Assembly (NCBI RefSeq): GCF_000421705.1
Contig: NZ_ATXN01000007.1
Location: 124,001-188,000 of the forward strand
Direction: 5' to 3'
DNA length: 64,000 nt
Origin: Brevundimonas naejangsanensis DSM 23858
GTDB lineage: Bacteria > Pseudomonadota > Alphaproteobacteria > Caulobacterales > Caulobacteraceae
Under the pieces are notes generated by a model. It searched no databases. It saw nothing but the letters and a program-made list of their open reading frames with translations, and was not told the DNA's origin. A program made the translations under genes and the position numbers. This document shows positions 8,100 to 18,920 of the stretch, piece after piece; positions within the stretch are counted from its first letter, which is position 1, and every line of letters begins with the position of its first letter.

Positions 8100-8999
8100 T
8101 CATTTCACCGCCTCGAAAATCTTGTAGCCGCCCTGATCCAGGACCATCCGCACCCGCTTGAAGGCCACGTCCAGTTCGGCCTCATAGGGCAGATGGCGGT
8201 TGGCGACGATCCAGGCGGTCCCGCCCTTCTTCAGCATCTCGGCCGCCTTGCGGATGAAGGCCTGACCCAGCCGCCGGTCTTCGGCGCCGCCGTCGTGGAA
8301 AGGTGGATTGCTGACGATGAAATCCAGGTCGCCCGCCGCCTCCAGCGTCCGCACATCGGCCCAGCCGAAGCCGGCGCGCGTATCTTCGACATTGCGCTTC
8401 GCCGCCTCGACCGCGCGCCGGTCGATGTCGATCAGCCGCAGGGCCGTCACGGCGGGCGCGCGCAGCACCACCGTCGACAGCGCCCCGAAACCGCAGCCCA
8501 GATCGGCCCCCGCCCCCTTCAAAGGCGGCAGGACTTCGGCCAACAGAGCCGTGCCCGGATCGATCCGGTCCCAGGCGAAGACGCCCGGCTGCGACCAGGC
8601 CTCGAGCCCCGGAACCACGCGCGGCGCGCCCGCCTCAATGGCGGCGTCCAGTCCCTCGACCGTCTCGGGGCGGATGACGATGCAGCGGCGATGATGGGCC
8701 TTGGCCGTCTCAGCGACCTCAAGCCCGAAGCCCTTCAGCTCCTTGCCCAACCGCGAACCGCCCTTGTCCTTGGGCGCCATGACGTCCAGCCGCCCGCCGG
8801 GCTTCAACGCCTTCAACGACAACGCCAGCGTATAGCGCCGCTCAACCGCGCCCGGCGGCGCGTAGAGCATCACCCCGTCGGCCGATCCGGGCGCGATCGC
8901 CTCCAACGCCGTAGAACCGGGGATCAGGGGCGAGGTCTGGGTCGCCGTCGCGGGCGGATCGAACACGGCGGGCGGGCGGCCGTAGAGGAGCATGGTCAT
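8100..8999 (-). CDS. RsmC-like class I SAM-dependent rRNA (guanine-N2) methyltransferase
   Basis: Predicted to methylate a guanine in small-subunit rRNA. I chose MTMLLYGRPP (299 residues); the longer frame upstream is low-complexity and would overlap the divergent mutM. The C-terminal half has the SAM-binding GADLGCGFGALS loop and the NPPF-type catalytic motif (FIVSNPPFHDGG), with HDGG as in the RsmC/MTS domain family. The N-terminal half looks like the degenerate duplicate domain typical of RsmC. It shares a direction with the RsuA-type gene, so the pair probably forms an rRNA-modification unit. Confidence 0.85.
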   Translation of the reverse strand: MTMLLYGRPPAVFDPPATATQTSPLIPGSTALEAIAPGSADGVMLYAPPGAVERRYTLALSLKALKPGGRLDVMAPKDKGGSRLGKELKGFGLEVAETAKAHHRRCIVIRPETVEGLDAAIEAGAPRVVPGLEAWSQPGVFAWDRIDPGTALLAEVLPPLKGAGADLGCGFGALSTVVLRAPAVTALRLIDIDRRAVEAAKRNVEDTRAGFGWADVRTLEAAGDLDFIVSNPPFHDGGAEDRRLGQAFIRKAAEMLKKGGTAWIVANRHLPYEAELDVAFKRVRMVLDQGGYKIFEAVK

Positions 9000-9060
9000 C
9001 CCCCGCCTATAGTCCCTTCCCCCCTCGCCCGAGAAGCCGCCCGCGCCTAAGCTGTCGTCC

Positions 9061-9924
9061 ATGCCCGAATTACCTGAAGTCGAAACCGTCCGCCGCGGCC
9101 TGGAACCCGTGCTGGAAGGCGCTCGCCTGAGCGCGCCGCGCCAGAACCGGCCGGACCTGCGCTTTCCCTTTCCCGAACGCTTCGTCGAGCGGCTGGACGG
9201 GGCGACGGTGCTACGGCTGGACCGGCGGGCGAAATACCTGCTGTTCCCCCTGTCGACCGGCGAGACCTGGATCACACACCTAGGGATGACCGGCCGCTTT
9301 ACTCTGGAAGGCGTCGTCCCCGGCCTGTTCGAGACGGACGCCCCCGTCGTCGGCAAGCATGAGCATATGAGCCTGACGGCTGATCGCAGCGGCGTGCTGA
9401 CACGGCTGGGCTACGCCGATGCGCGGCGCTTCGGCTTCATGGGGCTGATCCCGACCGAGGCGGTCGAGGGCCATGCCTGGTTCGCCAAACTGGGACCAGA
9501 GCCTCTGGGCAACGCCTTCTCCGGTGCCCATCTGGCCGAAGCCTTCGCGGGCAAGGCGCAGAACATCAAGGTCAGCCTGCTGGACCAGAGCATCGTGGCG
9601 GGTCTGGGCAACATCTATGTGTGCGAGGCGCTTTACCGGGCGCGCATTTCACCCCTGACGGCGGCGAGCAAGGTCAGCCGCCCCCGACTGGAGCGATTGG
9701 CGGTCGAGGTCCGCAACGTCCTGGCCGACGCCATCGCGGCGGGCGGATCGACCCTGAAGGACTTCGCCAACGTCGAGGGCGGCCAGGGCTACTTCCAGCA
9801 TCGCTTCGACGTCTATGGCCACGAGCATGAGCCGTGCCGCACCGAGGGCTGTCGCGGCGTGGTGAAACGCATCGTCCAGGGCGGCCGCTCGACCTTCTTC
9901 TGTCCGGTTTGCCAGAAGGGTTGA
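9061..9924 (+). CDS. mutM: Formamidopyrimidine-DNA glycosylase
   Basis: MutM excises 8-oxoguanine and FapyG from DNA and nicks the abasic site. The 287-residue protein starts MPELPEVE, giving the catalytic Pro2 and Glu3. It has the helix-two-turn-helix region (SIVAGLGNIYVCEALYRA) and a C-terminal zinc finger with four cysteines (CRTEGC ... FFCPVCQ). It is divergent from the methyltransferase gene with 61 bases between them, and leads the mutM - enoyl-CoA hydratase - rpsT - dnaA run. Confidence 0.97.
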   Translation: MPELPEVETVRRGLEPVLEGARLSAPRQNRPDLRFPFPERFVERLDGATVLRLDRRAKYLLFPLSTGETWITHLGMTGRFTLEGVVPGLFETDAPVVGKHEHMSLTADRSGVLTRLGYADARRFGFMGLIPTEAVEGHAWFAKLGPEPLGNAFSGAHLAEAFAGKAQNIKVSLLDQSIVAGLGNIYVCEALYRARISPLTAASKVSRPRLERLAVEVRNVLADAIAAGGSTLKDFANVEGGQGYFQHRFDVYGHEHEPCRTEGCRGVVKRIVQGGRSTFFCPVCQKG

Positions 9925-9988
9925 GGGGTGTTCCTGTGAGCGGCCCGAGACGCTAGACCTGCCCCGAACGAGTTGAGAGGAGCGCCTG

Positions 9989-10774
9989 ATGGCCGACGCC
10001 TATTCCACCCTGCTGATCGAACGCTGCGCGGACGGCTATGCGGTCGTCACCCTGAACCGGCCCGAGGCGCTGAACGCGCTGAACACCACCCTGACCGGCG
10101 AACTGGGCGACTTCCTGGAAAGCGTGGCTGACGACGACAGCGTCCGCTGCATCGTCCTGACCGGCTCGGCCAAGGCCTTCGCGGCCGGCGCCGACATCAA
10201 GGAGATGGCGGATCAGGCCTATGCCGACATGTATCGCGGCAACTTCTTCGCTCGCGCGCACGACCGGGTGGCGAACTTCAGGAAGCCGATCATCGCGGCG
10301 GTGTCGGGCTATGCCCTGGGCGGCGGCTGCGAGCTGGCCATGCTGTGCGACTTCATCATCGCCTCGGACACGGCGAAATTCGGCCAGCCCGAGATCAACC
10401 TGGGCGTGGCGCCCGGCATCGGCGGCTCGCAACGCCTGACCCGCGCCGTGGGCAAGGCCAAGGCGATGGACATGTGCCTGACCGGCCGGATGATGGACGC
10501 CGCCGAGGCCGAACGCTCGGGTCTGGTGTCCCGCGTCGTCGCCGCTGACGCCCTGCTGGACGAGGCGCGCGCCGCCGCCGCCAAGATCGCCGGACAGTCG
10601 ATCCTGGCCGTCATGGCCAATAAGGAACTGGTCAACGCCGCCTTTGAGACCACCCTGGCGCAAGGGGTGGTGTTCGAGCGTCGCCTGTTCCACTCCCTGT
10701 TCGCCTTCGACGACCAGAAGGAGGGCATGGCCGCCTTCGTCGAGAAGCGGAAGCCCGCCTTCACCGGCCGCTGA
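9989..10774 (+). CDS. Enoyl-CoA hydratase
   Basis: Crotonase-family enzyme that hydrates trans-2-enoyl-CoA in beta-oxidation. The 261-residue protein has the oxyanion-hole segment [11 protein letters not shown] and the [16 protein letters not shown] and [17 protein letters not shown] signatures, with both catalytic Glu positions filled. A GAGAGGAG ribosome-binding site precedes the ATG. Its place directly before rpsT-dnaA matches the order I recall in Caulobacter, where it is probably a fellow traveller rather than a replication gene. Confidence 0.92.
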   Translation: MADAYSTLLIERCADGYAVVTLNRPEALNALNTTLTGELGDFLESVADDDSVRCIVLTGSAKAFAAGADIKEMADQAYADMYRGNFFARAHDRVANFRKPIIAAVSGYALGGGCELAMLCDFIIASDTAKFGQPEINLGVAPGIGGSQRLTRAVGKAKAMDMCLTGRMMDAAEAERSGLVSRVVAADALLDEARAAAAKIAGQSILAVMANKELVNAAFETTLAQGVVFERRLFHSLFAFDDQKEGMAAFVEKRKPAFTGR

Positions 10775-10841
10775 ATCCATGTCGGGGCCGGATGAAACGA
10801 GGCGCAAACCTCGGCCCCGACTCAATTCCCGCCGGATCGCG

Positions 10842-10870
10842 TTGACCGTTCGGGGGCTTTCCGCTATAGC
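10842..10870 (+). promoter_or_regulatory. Probable housekeeping sigma promoter of rpsT
   Basis: A -35 hexamer TTGACC (10842-10847) and a -10 hexamer TATAGC (10865-10870) are separated by exactly 17 bases. Transcription would begin about 10877, giving a leader of some 64 bases before rpsT. Confidence 0.65.
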
Positions 10871-10940
10871 CGCCCGCTCTTGAGATTTTCTCGCCGTGGA
10901 CGTGTGGTTTACGGCGTTTTCGTTCGAAGGTTTTTACCCG

Positions 10941-11210
10941 ATGGCCAACAATGCAGGCGCCCGCAAGGCGATCCGCAAGATCGAAGCGCGGACCGAAGTG
11001 AACAAGGCCCGCCGCACCCGCGTTCGCACCTACCTGCGCAAGTTCCAGGAAGCCGTCACGGGCGGCGACGTGGAAACCGCCAAGGCTGCGTTCATCACCG
11101 CCCAGTCGGAACTGATGCGCGCCGTGTCCAAGGGCGTGGTTCACAAGAACACCGGCTCGCGCAAGGTCAGCCGTCTGGCCGCCCAGCTGAAGAAGCTGTC
11201 GGCCGCCTGA
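10941..11210 (+). CDS. rpsT: 30S ribosomal protein S20
   Basis: S20 binds the 5' domain of 16S rRNA early in 30S assembly. The 89-residue, Lys/Arg-rich helical protein begins [19 protein letters not shown] chose this ATG because the upstream extension (starting at 10896) is not family-like. A promoter precedes it and a hairpin terminator follows at 11318. rpsT next to dnaA is typical of Caulobacterales. Confidence 0.97.
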   Translation: MANNAGARKAIRKIEARTEVNKARRTRVRTYLRKFQEAVTGGDVETAKAAFITAQSELMRAVSKGVVHKNTGSRKVSRLAAQLKKLSAA

Positions 11211-11317
11211 TTTCGCACGGGCGCTCGGACGGGTCTTCACGGCTTCGTCAAACGACGCAATGCGACGGCTACGGAAGGCCCTTAACAAGCATTTCGTAAA
11301 AGAATGTAAGAATTTCA

Positions 11318-11349
11318 ACGGCGAGGAAGCGCAAGCTCCCTCGCCGTCT
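11318..11349 (+). terminator. Hairpin terminator of rpsT
   Basis: A 13-bp stem with one mismatch (ACGGCGAGGAAGC / GCTCCCTCGCCGT) and a GCAA tetraloop, followed by CTT. It lies about 108 bases after the rpsT stop. The T-run is short, so termination may be partial. Confidence 0.55.
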
Positions 11350-11377
11350 TGCTGTCCGCCTCTAAGTCATGCTTGCC

Positions 11378-11474
11378 GATTCCAGTTATTGATTGAGGCG
11401 AAATCGCCATTTTCCTAAGCCCTGCCGGGGTTTGCTGGAGTCAATCAATTTAAGTGCGAATCTCGACTCGAATC
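11378..11474. promoter_or_regulatory. Cluster of five GANTC (CcrM) methylation sites upstream of dnaA
   Basis: GANTC occurs at 11378-11382 (GATTC), 11438-11442 (GAGTC), 11458-11462 (GAATC), 11465-11469 (GACTC) and 11470-11474 (GAATC). In Caulobacter, CcrM methylates such sites and the methylation state, with GcrA, controls cell-cycle promoters including that of dnaA. The dnaA promoter probably overlaps or abuts this cluster. I could not assign -10 and -35 boxes. Confidence 0.7.
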
Positions 11475-11546
11475 AGCGTTGATCTCCGCCGTTCCGGGGG
11501 TAAGTTGAGGGGGTAACGCACTTCCGTCCTTTCTGGATGAAGACGA

Positions 11547-11565
11547 GGGAAATCAATGATTTCCC
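11547..11565. promoter_or_regulatory. Perfect 19-base palindrome in the dnaA leader
   Basis: GGGAAATCA-A-TGATTTCCC is a perfect 9+1+9 palindrome about 150 bases before the dnaA start. It could be a protein operator or, if transcribed, a hairpin in the 5' leader. Confidence 0.55.
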
Positions 11566-11603
11566 CCGGCGCGAGATGTCTGTCTGTGAGTACGACCCCG
11601 CTT

Positions 11604-11654
11604 GCGAAGCCCGGCTTCGCGAGACGAGAGAAGTCGTCCCCGGACCTCGTCTCG
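11604..11654 (+). promoter_or_regulatory. Hairpins in the dnaA 5' leader
   Basis: Two adjacent stems are visible: GCGAAGC-CCG-GCTTCGC (11604-11620), and CGAGACGAG (11620-11628) pairing with CTCGTCTCG (11646-11654). They share base 11620, so they may compete or stack. They would lie in the mRNA leader just before dnaA. Confidence 0.45.
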
Positions 11655-11714
11655 AAGGGCGTTCGTCGGTGATAACTCTTGTGGCGGGTGTTCTTCATGA
11701 TCGGGGGCGTGGCG

Positions 11715-13142
11715 ATGGCGGGTATGACGGATCCCAACCGTATCTGGACTGAGGCGGCGGACCGCCTGAAGGCTGAGATCGGCGACGGACCCTTCAGCAG
11801 CTATATCGCGCCTTCGGCGGTGCGCGTGGACTCTCAGGGCAATCTGATCCTGGTAACCCCGACCGCCTATGCGCGCGACTGGGTGCGCAAGAACGCCCTG
11901 CGTCGGATGAACGAGCTGTGGCTGGGCCTGGACGGCCTGTCGCGCCGTCTGGAGGTCCGCTGCCGCGCCGAGATGGGCTCCGTGCCCCCGGCCTCGGCCT
12001 CGCGTGAAGCCCCGCGCCTGTCCTCGATCAGCGCCGCGCCTGCGGCCGCCCCGACCGCCCCAGCCTTCGCCCCGGCCACCGACGGCGCCCGCGCCGTGCG
12101 CGCTGCGGGCCTGCAGGAGCGCCTGACCTTCGACAGCTTCGTCGAGGGCCACGGCAACGCCTTCGCCCTGGCCATCGCCAAACAGGTGGCGTCCTGGGCC
12201 GACGGCCACTTCAACCCCGTCTTCTTCTGCGGCCCCTACGGCTACGGCAAGACCCACCTGCTGAACGCCATCGCCTGGGAGGCGCAGCGCCTGCGCCCGG
12301 ACGCCAAGGTGGTCTATCTGACCGCCGAACGCTTCCTGTCGACCTTCGTGCGCGCCATGCAGGACCGCTCGACCGCCGCCTTCAAGGAAAGCCTGCGCTC
12401 AGCCGACATGCTGCTGCTGGACGACGTCCAGTTCGTGGGCGGCAAGACGAGCACCCAGGAAGAACTGCTGAACACCCTCACAGCCCTGATCGAGGACGGC
12501 AAACGCATCGTCCTGTCGGCCGACCGCGCGCCTGTAGCCCTGACCGATGTCGAGCCGCGCCTGCGCAGCCACCTGGCCGCGGGCCTGACCTGCCCGGTCG
12601 AGGCGGCGGATCGCGATCTGAAGGTCGCCGTCGCCCAGTCGCGTCTGAACGCCCTGGCCAAGCTGGGCGTCGTCACCGGCGAGGCCCGTCCCGAGGTGCT
12701 GGAACATCTGGTGGACCGCACCCCCGGCTCGATGCGCGAGCTGGAAGGCGCCGTGAACACCCTGGCCGCCGTGGCCGGAAGCCGCCTGTCGACCCTGACC
12801 GTCGACGAAGTCCAGACCCTGCTGGGCGCCGCCCTGCGCACCGGCCCTGAGCGCCGCATCACCGTGGACGAGATCCAGAAGACGGTGGCCGAGCACTTCA
12901 ACCTGAAACAGGCCGACCTGCTGAGCGAGCGCCGCACCCGCGCCATCGCCCGCCCGCGTCAGATCGCCATGTATCTGTGCAAGCAACATACGACCCGCTC
13001 CTACCCCGACATCGGCCGCCGCTTCGGCGGGCGCGACCACACCACCGTCCTGCACGGGGTCCGCAAGATCGAGGAGCTGATGCCCAAGGACGACCAGATC
13101 GCCCGCGACGTCGAGGCCCTGACGCGCAAACTGCGCGGGTAA
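11715..13142 (+). CDS. dnaA: Chromosomal replication initiator protein DnaA
   Basis: DnaA binds and melts the origin and loads the helicase. Domain I (about residues 1-90) is followed by an Ala/Pro linker, the AAA+ ATPase with Walker A GPYGYGKTHL and Walker B LLLDDVQFVGG, and the DNA-binding domain IV with RRFGGRDHTTVLHGVRKIEEL (whose core RDHTTVLHG is the DnaA signature). The start is uncertain: ATGs at 11679, 11697, 11715 and 11724 are in frame. I favour 11715 (MAGMTDPN, 475 residues) because GGGGGCG lies 7 bases upstream. The long leader and GANTC cluster suggest cell-cycle control. Confidence 0.96.
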   Translation: MAGMTDPNRIWTEAADRLKAEIGDGPFSSYIAPSAVRVDSQGNLILVTPTAYARDWVRKNALRRMNELWLGLDGLSRRLEVRCRAEMGSVPPASASREAPRLSSISAAPAAAPTAPAFAPATDGARAVRAAGLQERLTFDSFVEGHGNAFALAIAKQVASWADGHFNPVFFCGPYGYGKTHLLNAIAWEAQRLRPDAKVVYLTAERFLSTFVRAMQDRSTAAFKESLRSADMLLLDDVQFVGGKTSTQEELLNTLTALIEDGKRIVLSADRAPVALTDVEPRLRSHLAAGLTCPVEAADRDLKVAVAQSRLNALAKLGVVTGEARPEVLEHLVDRTPGSMRELEGAVNTLAAVAGSRLSTLTVDEVQTLLGAALRTGPERRITVDEIQKTVAEHFNLKQADLLSERRTRAIARPRQIAMYLCKQHTTRSYPDIGRRFGGRDHTTVLHGVRKIEELMPKDDQIARDVEALTRKLRG

Positions 13143-13164
13143 GCCGAGCGACCAAACCCTTTCC

Positions 13165-13309
13165 TTCGTCATCCTCCGGCTTGACCGGAGGACCCAGCGG
13201 CGCCGAAGGCGATCTTGGCCGCAAGCGTTGTGCGCGCGTCTTTCGCGCTGACGCGCGCCGCTGGGTTCCCCAGTCTGCGCCGCTCCGCGGCTTGCCGGAG
13301 AATGACGGA
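13165..13309. repeat. Intergenic palindromic repeat element, family B
   Basis: Most of the dnaA-dnaN spacer is one long imperfect palindrome. Outer arms TTCGTCATCCTCCGGC and GCCGGAGAATGACGG pair, as do inner CCCAGCGGCG and CGCCGCTGGG. The unit resembles dispersed intergenic elements I associate with Caulobacterales and sphingomonad chromosomes. No gene is inside it. Confidence 0.7.
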
Positions 13310-13439
13310 AAGAGAATCCACCCTGTGGAAATCGGGGGCAAGCGCCTCTGCCCGTTGCCCCTTTCGCTCAATGCGCTAGTGTTCCCGCCCATATTTACGG
13401 CGGCGCTGCTTCGACAGGGCCGCGACCGGGCGAGACCAT

Positions 13440-14558
13440 ATGCAGCTGACCATCGAACGTTCCGCGCTTCTTCGGGCCCTGGGGCACGTCCAGAGCGTGG
13501 TCGAGCGTCGCAACACCATTCCAATCCTGTCCAACGTGCTGCTGAGCGCCGGGCGCGACCGCCTGTCGTTCGCCGCCACCGACCTGGACATGGAGATGGT
13601 CGACGAGGCCGAGGCCCAGGTGAACGTCGAGGGCCAGATCACGGCCCCGGCCCACACCCTGTATGAAATCGTGCGCAAGCTGCCGGACGGGGCCGAGGTG
13701 TCGCTGACCTATTCGGGCGACGATCCGCGTCTGGTGGTGGCGGCGGGCCGTTCGCGCTTCAACCTGCCGGTGCTGCCGGCGGGCGACTTCCCGGTCATGT
13801 CGACCGAGGCGTCGGGCGCGCGCTACACCCTGCCCAAGGAAGACCTGGCGCGCCTGATCGACAAGACGCGCTTCGCCGTCTCGACCGAAGAGACGCGCTA
13901 CTATCTGAACGGCCTTTATCTGCACACCGTGGCCGACGGCGGCATTCCGCTGCTGCGCGCCGTGGCCACCGACGGTCACCGCCTGGCCCTGGCCGAAACC
14001 CCGGCGCCGGAAGGCGCGGCGGGCGGCCCCGGCGTCATCGTGCCGCGCAAGACGGTGGATCAGGTCCGCCGCCTGCTGGACGACGGCGCCGGCCCGGTCG
14101 AGGTCCAGGTCTCGGCCCAGAAGATCCGCTTCGAGTTCGGCGAGGCCAGCCTGACCTCCAAGGTCATCGACGGCGCCTTCCCCGACTATCTGCGCGTCAT
14201 TCCCAAGGGCAACGACAAACAGGCCGACATCGACAACAGCCTGTTCGCCAAGGCCGTGGACCGCGTCGCCACCATCTCGGCCGAGAAGAGCCGCTCGGTG
14301 AAGCTGGCCTTCGACAACGACCGGGTGAAGCTGACCGTCCGCAACATGGAGGCCGGTCAGGCCGAGGAAGAAGTCGAGATCGGCTATTCCGACGAGCCGT
14401 TCGAAATCGGCTTCAACGCCCGCTACCTGCTGGACGTCGCCGGCCAGATCACCGGCGAGACCGCCCACTTCAAGTTCGCCGATCCGGCCAGCCCGACGCT
14501 GGTCCTCGACCCGGCCGACGTGGGCGTCCAGTACGTGCTGATGCCGCTGCGGGTGTAG
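13440..14558 (+). CDS. dnaN: DNA polymerase III sliding clamp (beta subunit)
   Basis: The beta clamp dimerises around DNA and tethers polymerase III and repair factors. The 372-residue protein has the three-domain clamp layout, starting MQLTIERSALLRALGHVQSVVERRNTIPIL and ending in the conserved YVLMPLRV. It lies 297 bases after dnaA, unlike many genomes where the gap is short; most of that gap is a repeat element. A second inserted unit separates it from recF. Confidence 0.97.
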   Translation: MQLTIERSALLRALGHVQSVVERRNTIPILSNVLLSAGRDRLSFAATDLDMEMVDEAEAQVNVEGQITAPAHTLYEIVRKLPDGAEVSLTYSGDDPRLVVAAGRSRFNLPVLPAGDFPVMSTEASGARYTLPKEDLARLIDKTRFAVSTEETRYYLNGLYLHTVADGGIPLLRAVATDGHRLALAETPAPEGAAGGPGVIVPRKTVDQVRRLLDDGAGPVEVQVSAQKIRFEFGEASLTSKVIDGAFPDYLRVIPKGNDKQADIDNSLFAKAVDRVATISAEKSRSVKLAFDNDRVKLTVRNMEAGQAEEEVEIGYSDEPFEIGFNARYLLDVAGQITGETAHFKFADPASPTLVLDPADVGVQYVLMPLRV

Positions 14559-14581
14559 GGCTAGCCGGTGCTGCCCCCTCT

Positions 14582-14614
14582 TCCGCTCATCCCGGCGGAC
14601 GCCGGGACCCAGTG
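14582..14614 (+). repeat. Family A repeat, left arm bracketing the GIY-YIG gene
   Basis: This 33-base sequence is the perfect reverse complement of 14941-14973. Its core CCCGGCGGACGCCGGG is itself nearly palindromic. It starts 24 bases after dnaN ends. Confidence 0.9.
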
Positions 14615-14636
14615 AGAACCGGGGACGGTCGGCCGG

Positions 14637-14918
14637 ATGTTCTACGTCTACATTCTGGCCAGTCGCCGCAACGGCACGCTCTATACCGGCTCTACGGATG
14701 ACTTGCTGAAACGGGTCGCCGAGCATCGCGAGAAGCTGCGCGACGGGTTCACCGCCCGCTACGCTGTCTCTCGTTTGGTTTGGTATGAGGCTCATAACAG
14801 TCGAGAGACCGCCTTTCTTCGCGAGCGACGCATCAAGGAATGGCGGCGCGAGTGGAAGCTGGACCTGATCGAGCGTATGAACCCTGAATGGGCTGATCTG
14901 TTCGAGACGCTCCTTTGA
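14637..14918 (+). CDS. GIY-YIG family small endonuclease-like protein
   Basis: The 93-residue protein belongs to the small single-domain GIY-YIG group (UPF0213/YhbQ-like). The two-part signature reads YVYILAS and TLYTGST, followed by the helix LLKRVAEHR with the catalytic-type Arg, and the Glu in SRETAFLRERRIKEW. The core residues of a nuclease therefore appear present. The second half of the gene (about 14770-14810) is more AT-rich and uses rarer codons than its neighbours, consistent with acquisition. No ribosome-binding site is clear. Family members are often uncharacterised; a role in moving the flanking repeats is inference. Confidence 0.88.
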   Translation: MFYVYILASRRNGTLYTGSTDDLLKRVAEHREKLRDGFTARYAVSRLVWYEAHNSRETAFLRERRIKEWRREWKLDLIERMNPEWADLFETLL

Positions 14919-14940
14919 ACCGCGCCGCTTGCGGCCAAAG

Positions 14941-14973
14941 CACTGGGTCCCGGCGTCCGCCGGGATGAGCGGA
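14941..14973 (-). repeat. Family A repeat, right arm next to the recF start
   Basis: Perfect reverse complement of 14582-14614. On its inner side the similarity to the solo copy at 1688-1726 continues for six more bases (14935-14940), so the true repeat unit is probably about 39 bases. It ends only four bases before the recF start codon. Confidence 0.9.
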
Positions 14974-14977
14974 TAGA

Positions 14978-16120
14978 TTGAGCCTCACCTCCCTCGCCCT
15001 CACCGACTTCCGCTCTTACGCGGGCGCGACCCTGCCGGTTTCCGGCGGGACGGTGGTGCTGCACGGGCCGAACGGGGCGGGCAAGACCAATCTGCTGGAA
15101 GCCATCAGCCTGCTGACCCCCGGCAAGGGGCTGCGCGGGGCGACGGCAGCGGAGATGGGGCGGCGCGAACCGGGCGAGGCGGTCGGGCGGCCCTGGGCGG
15201 TGGCGGCGACGCTGCAGGCAGCCGACGGCGACGAAGTGCGTCTGGGCACCGGCGTCCAGACGATGGGCCCTTCGGCGCGACGCATCGTGCGTATCGACGG
15301 CGAGACAGCGCCGCCGGGGCGGCTGCTGGATCATCTGCGCCCCGTCTGGGCCACGCCGGAGCAAGATCGGCTGTTCTCGGATGCGCGGGTCGAGCGGCTG
15401 CGTTTCTTCGACCGGCTGGTTTTCGCCGCCCATCCTGATCATGCCGCTGTCGTCTCGACCTATGAAAAGGCCCTGCGCGAGCGGCTGCGCCTGCTGACCG
15501 ACGAGACACGCCCGGCCGATCCCCTGTGGCTGGACGCGCTGGAGGCCCGGCTGGCCGAAAGCGGCGCCCGCGCCGCCGTGGCGCGCGCCTCTGCCCTGCA
15601 AGAGCTTCAGGCCGGGATCGACGCCCGCGCCGACCGCCCTTTTCCTCAGGCCGATCTGGGGCTGGCCGGTCCGGCCGAAGAGATGGCTGCGGCGGGCGCG
15701 GACGAGGCCGACATCATCGAGGCGCTGGGCGAAGGCCTGATGCGCGCCCGCGTCCGCGACGCCGCCGCCGGACGCAGCCTGTTCGGCCCGCACCGCTCGG
15801 ACCTCACCGCCCTGCACCGCGAGAAGAACCGGCCCGCCGCCGAAGGCTCGTCGGGCGAGCAGAAGGCCCTGGTGCTGAACCTGATCCTGGCCCAGGTGAC
15901 GCGCCTGGCCCATCCTGAATCCGGGCGCCCCGCCCAACCGATCCTCCTGCTGGACGAGGCCCCCGCCCATCTGGACGAAACCCGCCGCGCCGCCCTGTTC
16001 GACGAGATCGAGGCGCTGAAGCTTCAGGCCTTCATGACCGGGACGGAGCGCCCGCTGTTCGCGGCGCTGGAAGGCCGTGCGCAGTTCGTGGCGGTGGAAG
16101 GCGGCGGGCTGTCAAGCTGA
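14978..16120 (+). CDS. recF: DNA replication and repair protein RecF (TTG start)
   Basis: RecF is an SMC-like ATPase that loads RecA at gaps with RecO and RecR. The 380-residue protein has Walker [15 protein letters not shown], the signature-like [10 protein letters not shown] and Walker [13 protein letters not shown]. The start must be the TTG at 14978: an in-frame TGA lies 12 bases upstream, and no ATG or GTG occurs before the conserved LTDFRSY. A three-codon frame (ATG AGC GGA TAG, 14965-14976) formed partly by the repeat ends next to the TTG and could help reinitiation. The upstream repeat unit has probably replaced the native start region. Confidence 0.93.
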   Translation: MSLTSLALTDFRSYAGATLPVSGGTVVLHGPNGAGKTNLLEAISLLTPGKGLRGATAAEMGRREPGEAVGRPWAVAATLQAADGDEVRLGTGVQTMGPSARRIVRIDGETAPPGRLLDHLRPVWATPEQDRLFSDARVERLRFFDRLVFAAHPDHAAVVSTYEKALRERLRLLTDETRPADPLWLDALEARLAESGARAAVARASALQELQAGIDARADRPFPQADLGLAGPAEEMAAAGADEADIIEALGEGLMRARVRDAAAGRSLFGPHRSDLTALHREKNRPAAEGSSGEQKALVLNLILAQVTRLAHPESGRPAQPILLLDEAPAHLDETRRAALFDEIEALKLQAFMTGTERPLFAALEGRAQFVAVEGGGLSS

Positions 16121-18860
<2,740 letters not shown>

Positions 18861-18920
18861 CGGCTGGAGCGAAATCGGTTCACATGCGATCGGATGTCAC
18901 CCCAGCTCCGAAACAATCGC

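Larger units (their letters stand above)
11211..11714. other. rpsT-dnaA intergenic region: terminator, GANTC cluster and structured dnaA leader
   Basis: About 500 bases without a credible gene; an antisense frame at 11450-11737 looks like a shadow. It holds the rpsT terminator (11318-11349), five GANTC sites (11378-11474), a 19-base palindrome (11547-11565) and two further hairpins (11604-11654). It is visibly more AT-rich than its surroundings between 11280 and 11460. No convincing DnaA box (TTATCCACA-like) was found, so I do not call it an origin. Confidence 0.7.
14582..14973. mobile_element. Putative 392-bp mobile unit: GIY-YIG gene inside perfect 33-bp inverted repeats
   Basis: Two exact inverted copies of the family A repeat enclose a single complete GIY-YIG endonuclease-like gene, and nothing else fits between them. 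The unit separates dnaN from recF, which are normally adjacent. A third, solo copy of the repeat lies at 1688-1726. No target-site duplication was obvious at the outer edges. Mobility is inference: the architecture is seen, the mechanism is not. Confidence 0.6.

Noticed and set aside
11211..11714. Chromosomal origin in the rpsT-dnaA gap
   Set aside because: AT-richer and GANTC-dense, but no DnaA boxes were found and in Caulobacter the origin is near hemE, not directly before dnaA. GC-skew and DnaA-box searches would decide.
11450..11737. Minus-strand frame of 95 codons in the dnaA leader
   Set aside because: Overlaps the dnaA start and regulatory structures; no ribosome-binding site or recognisable family.
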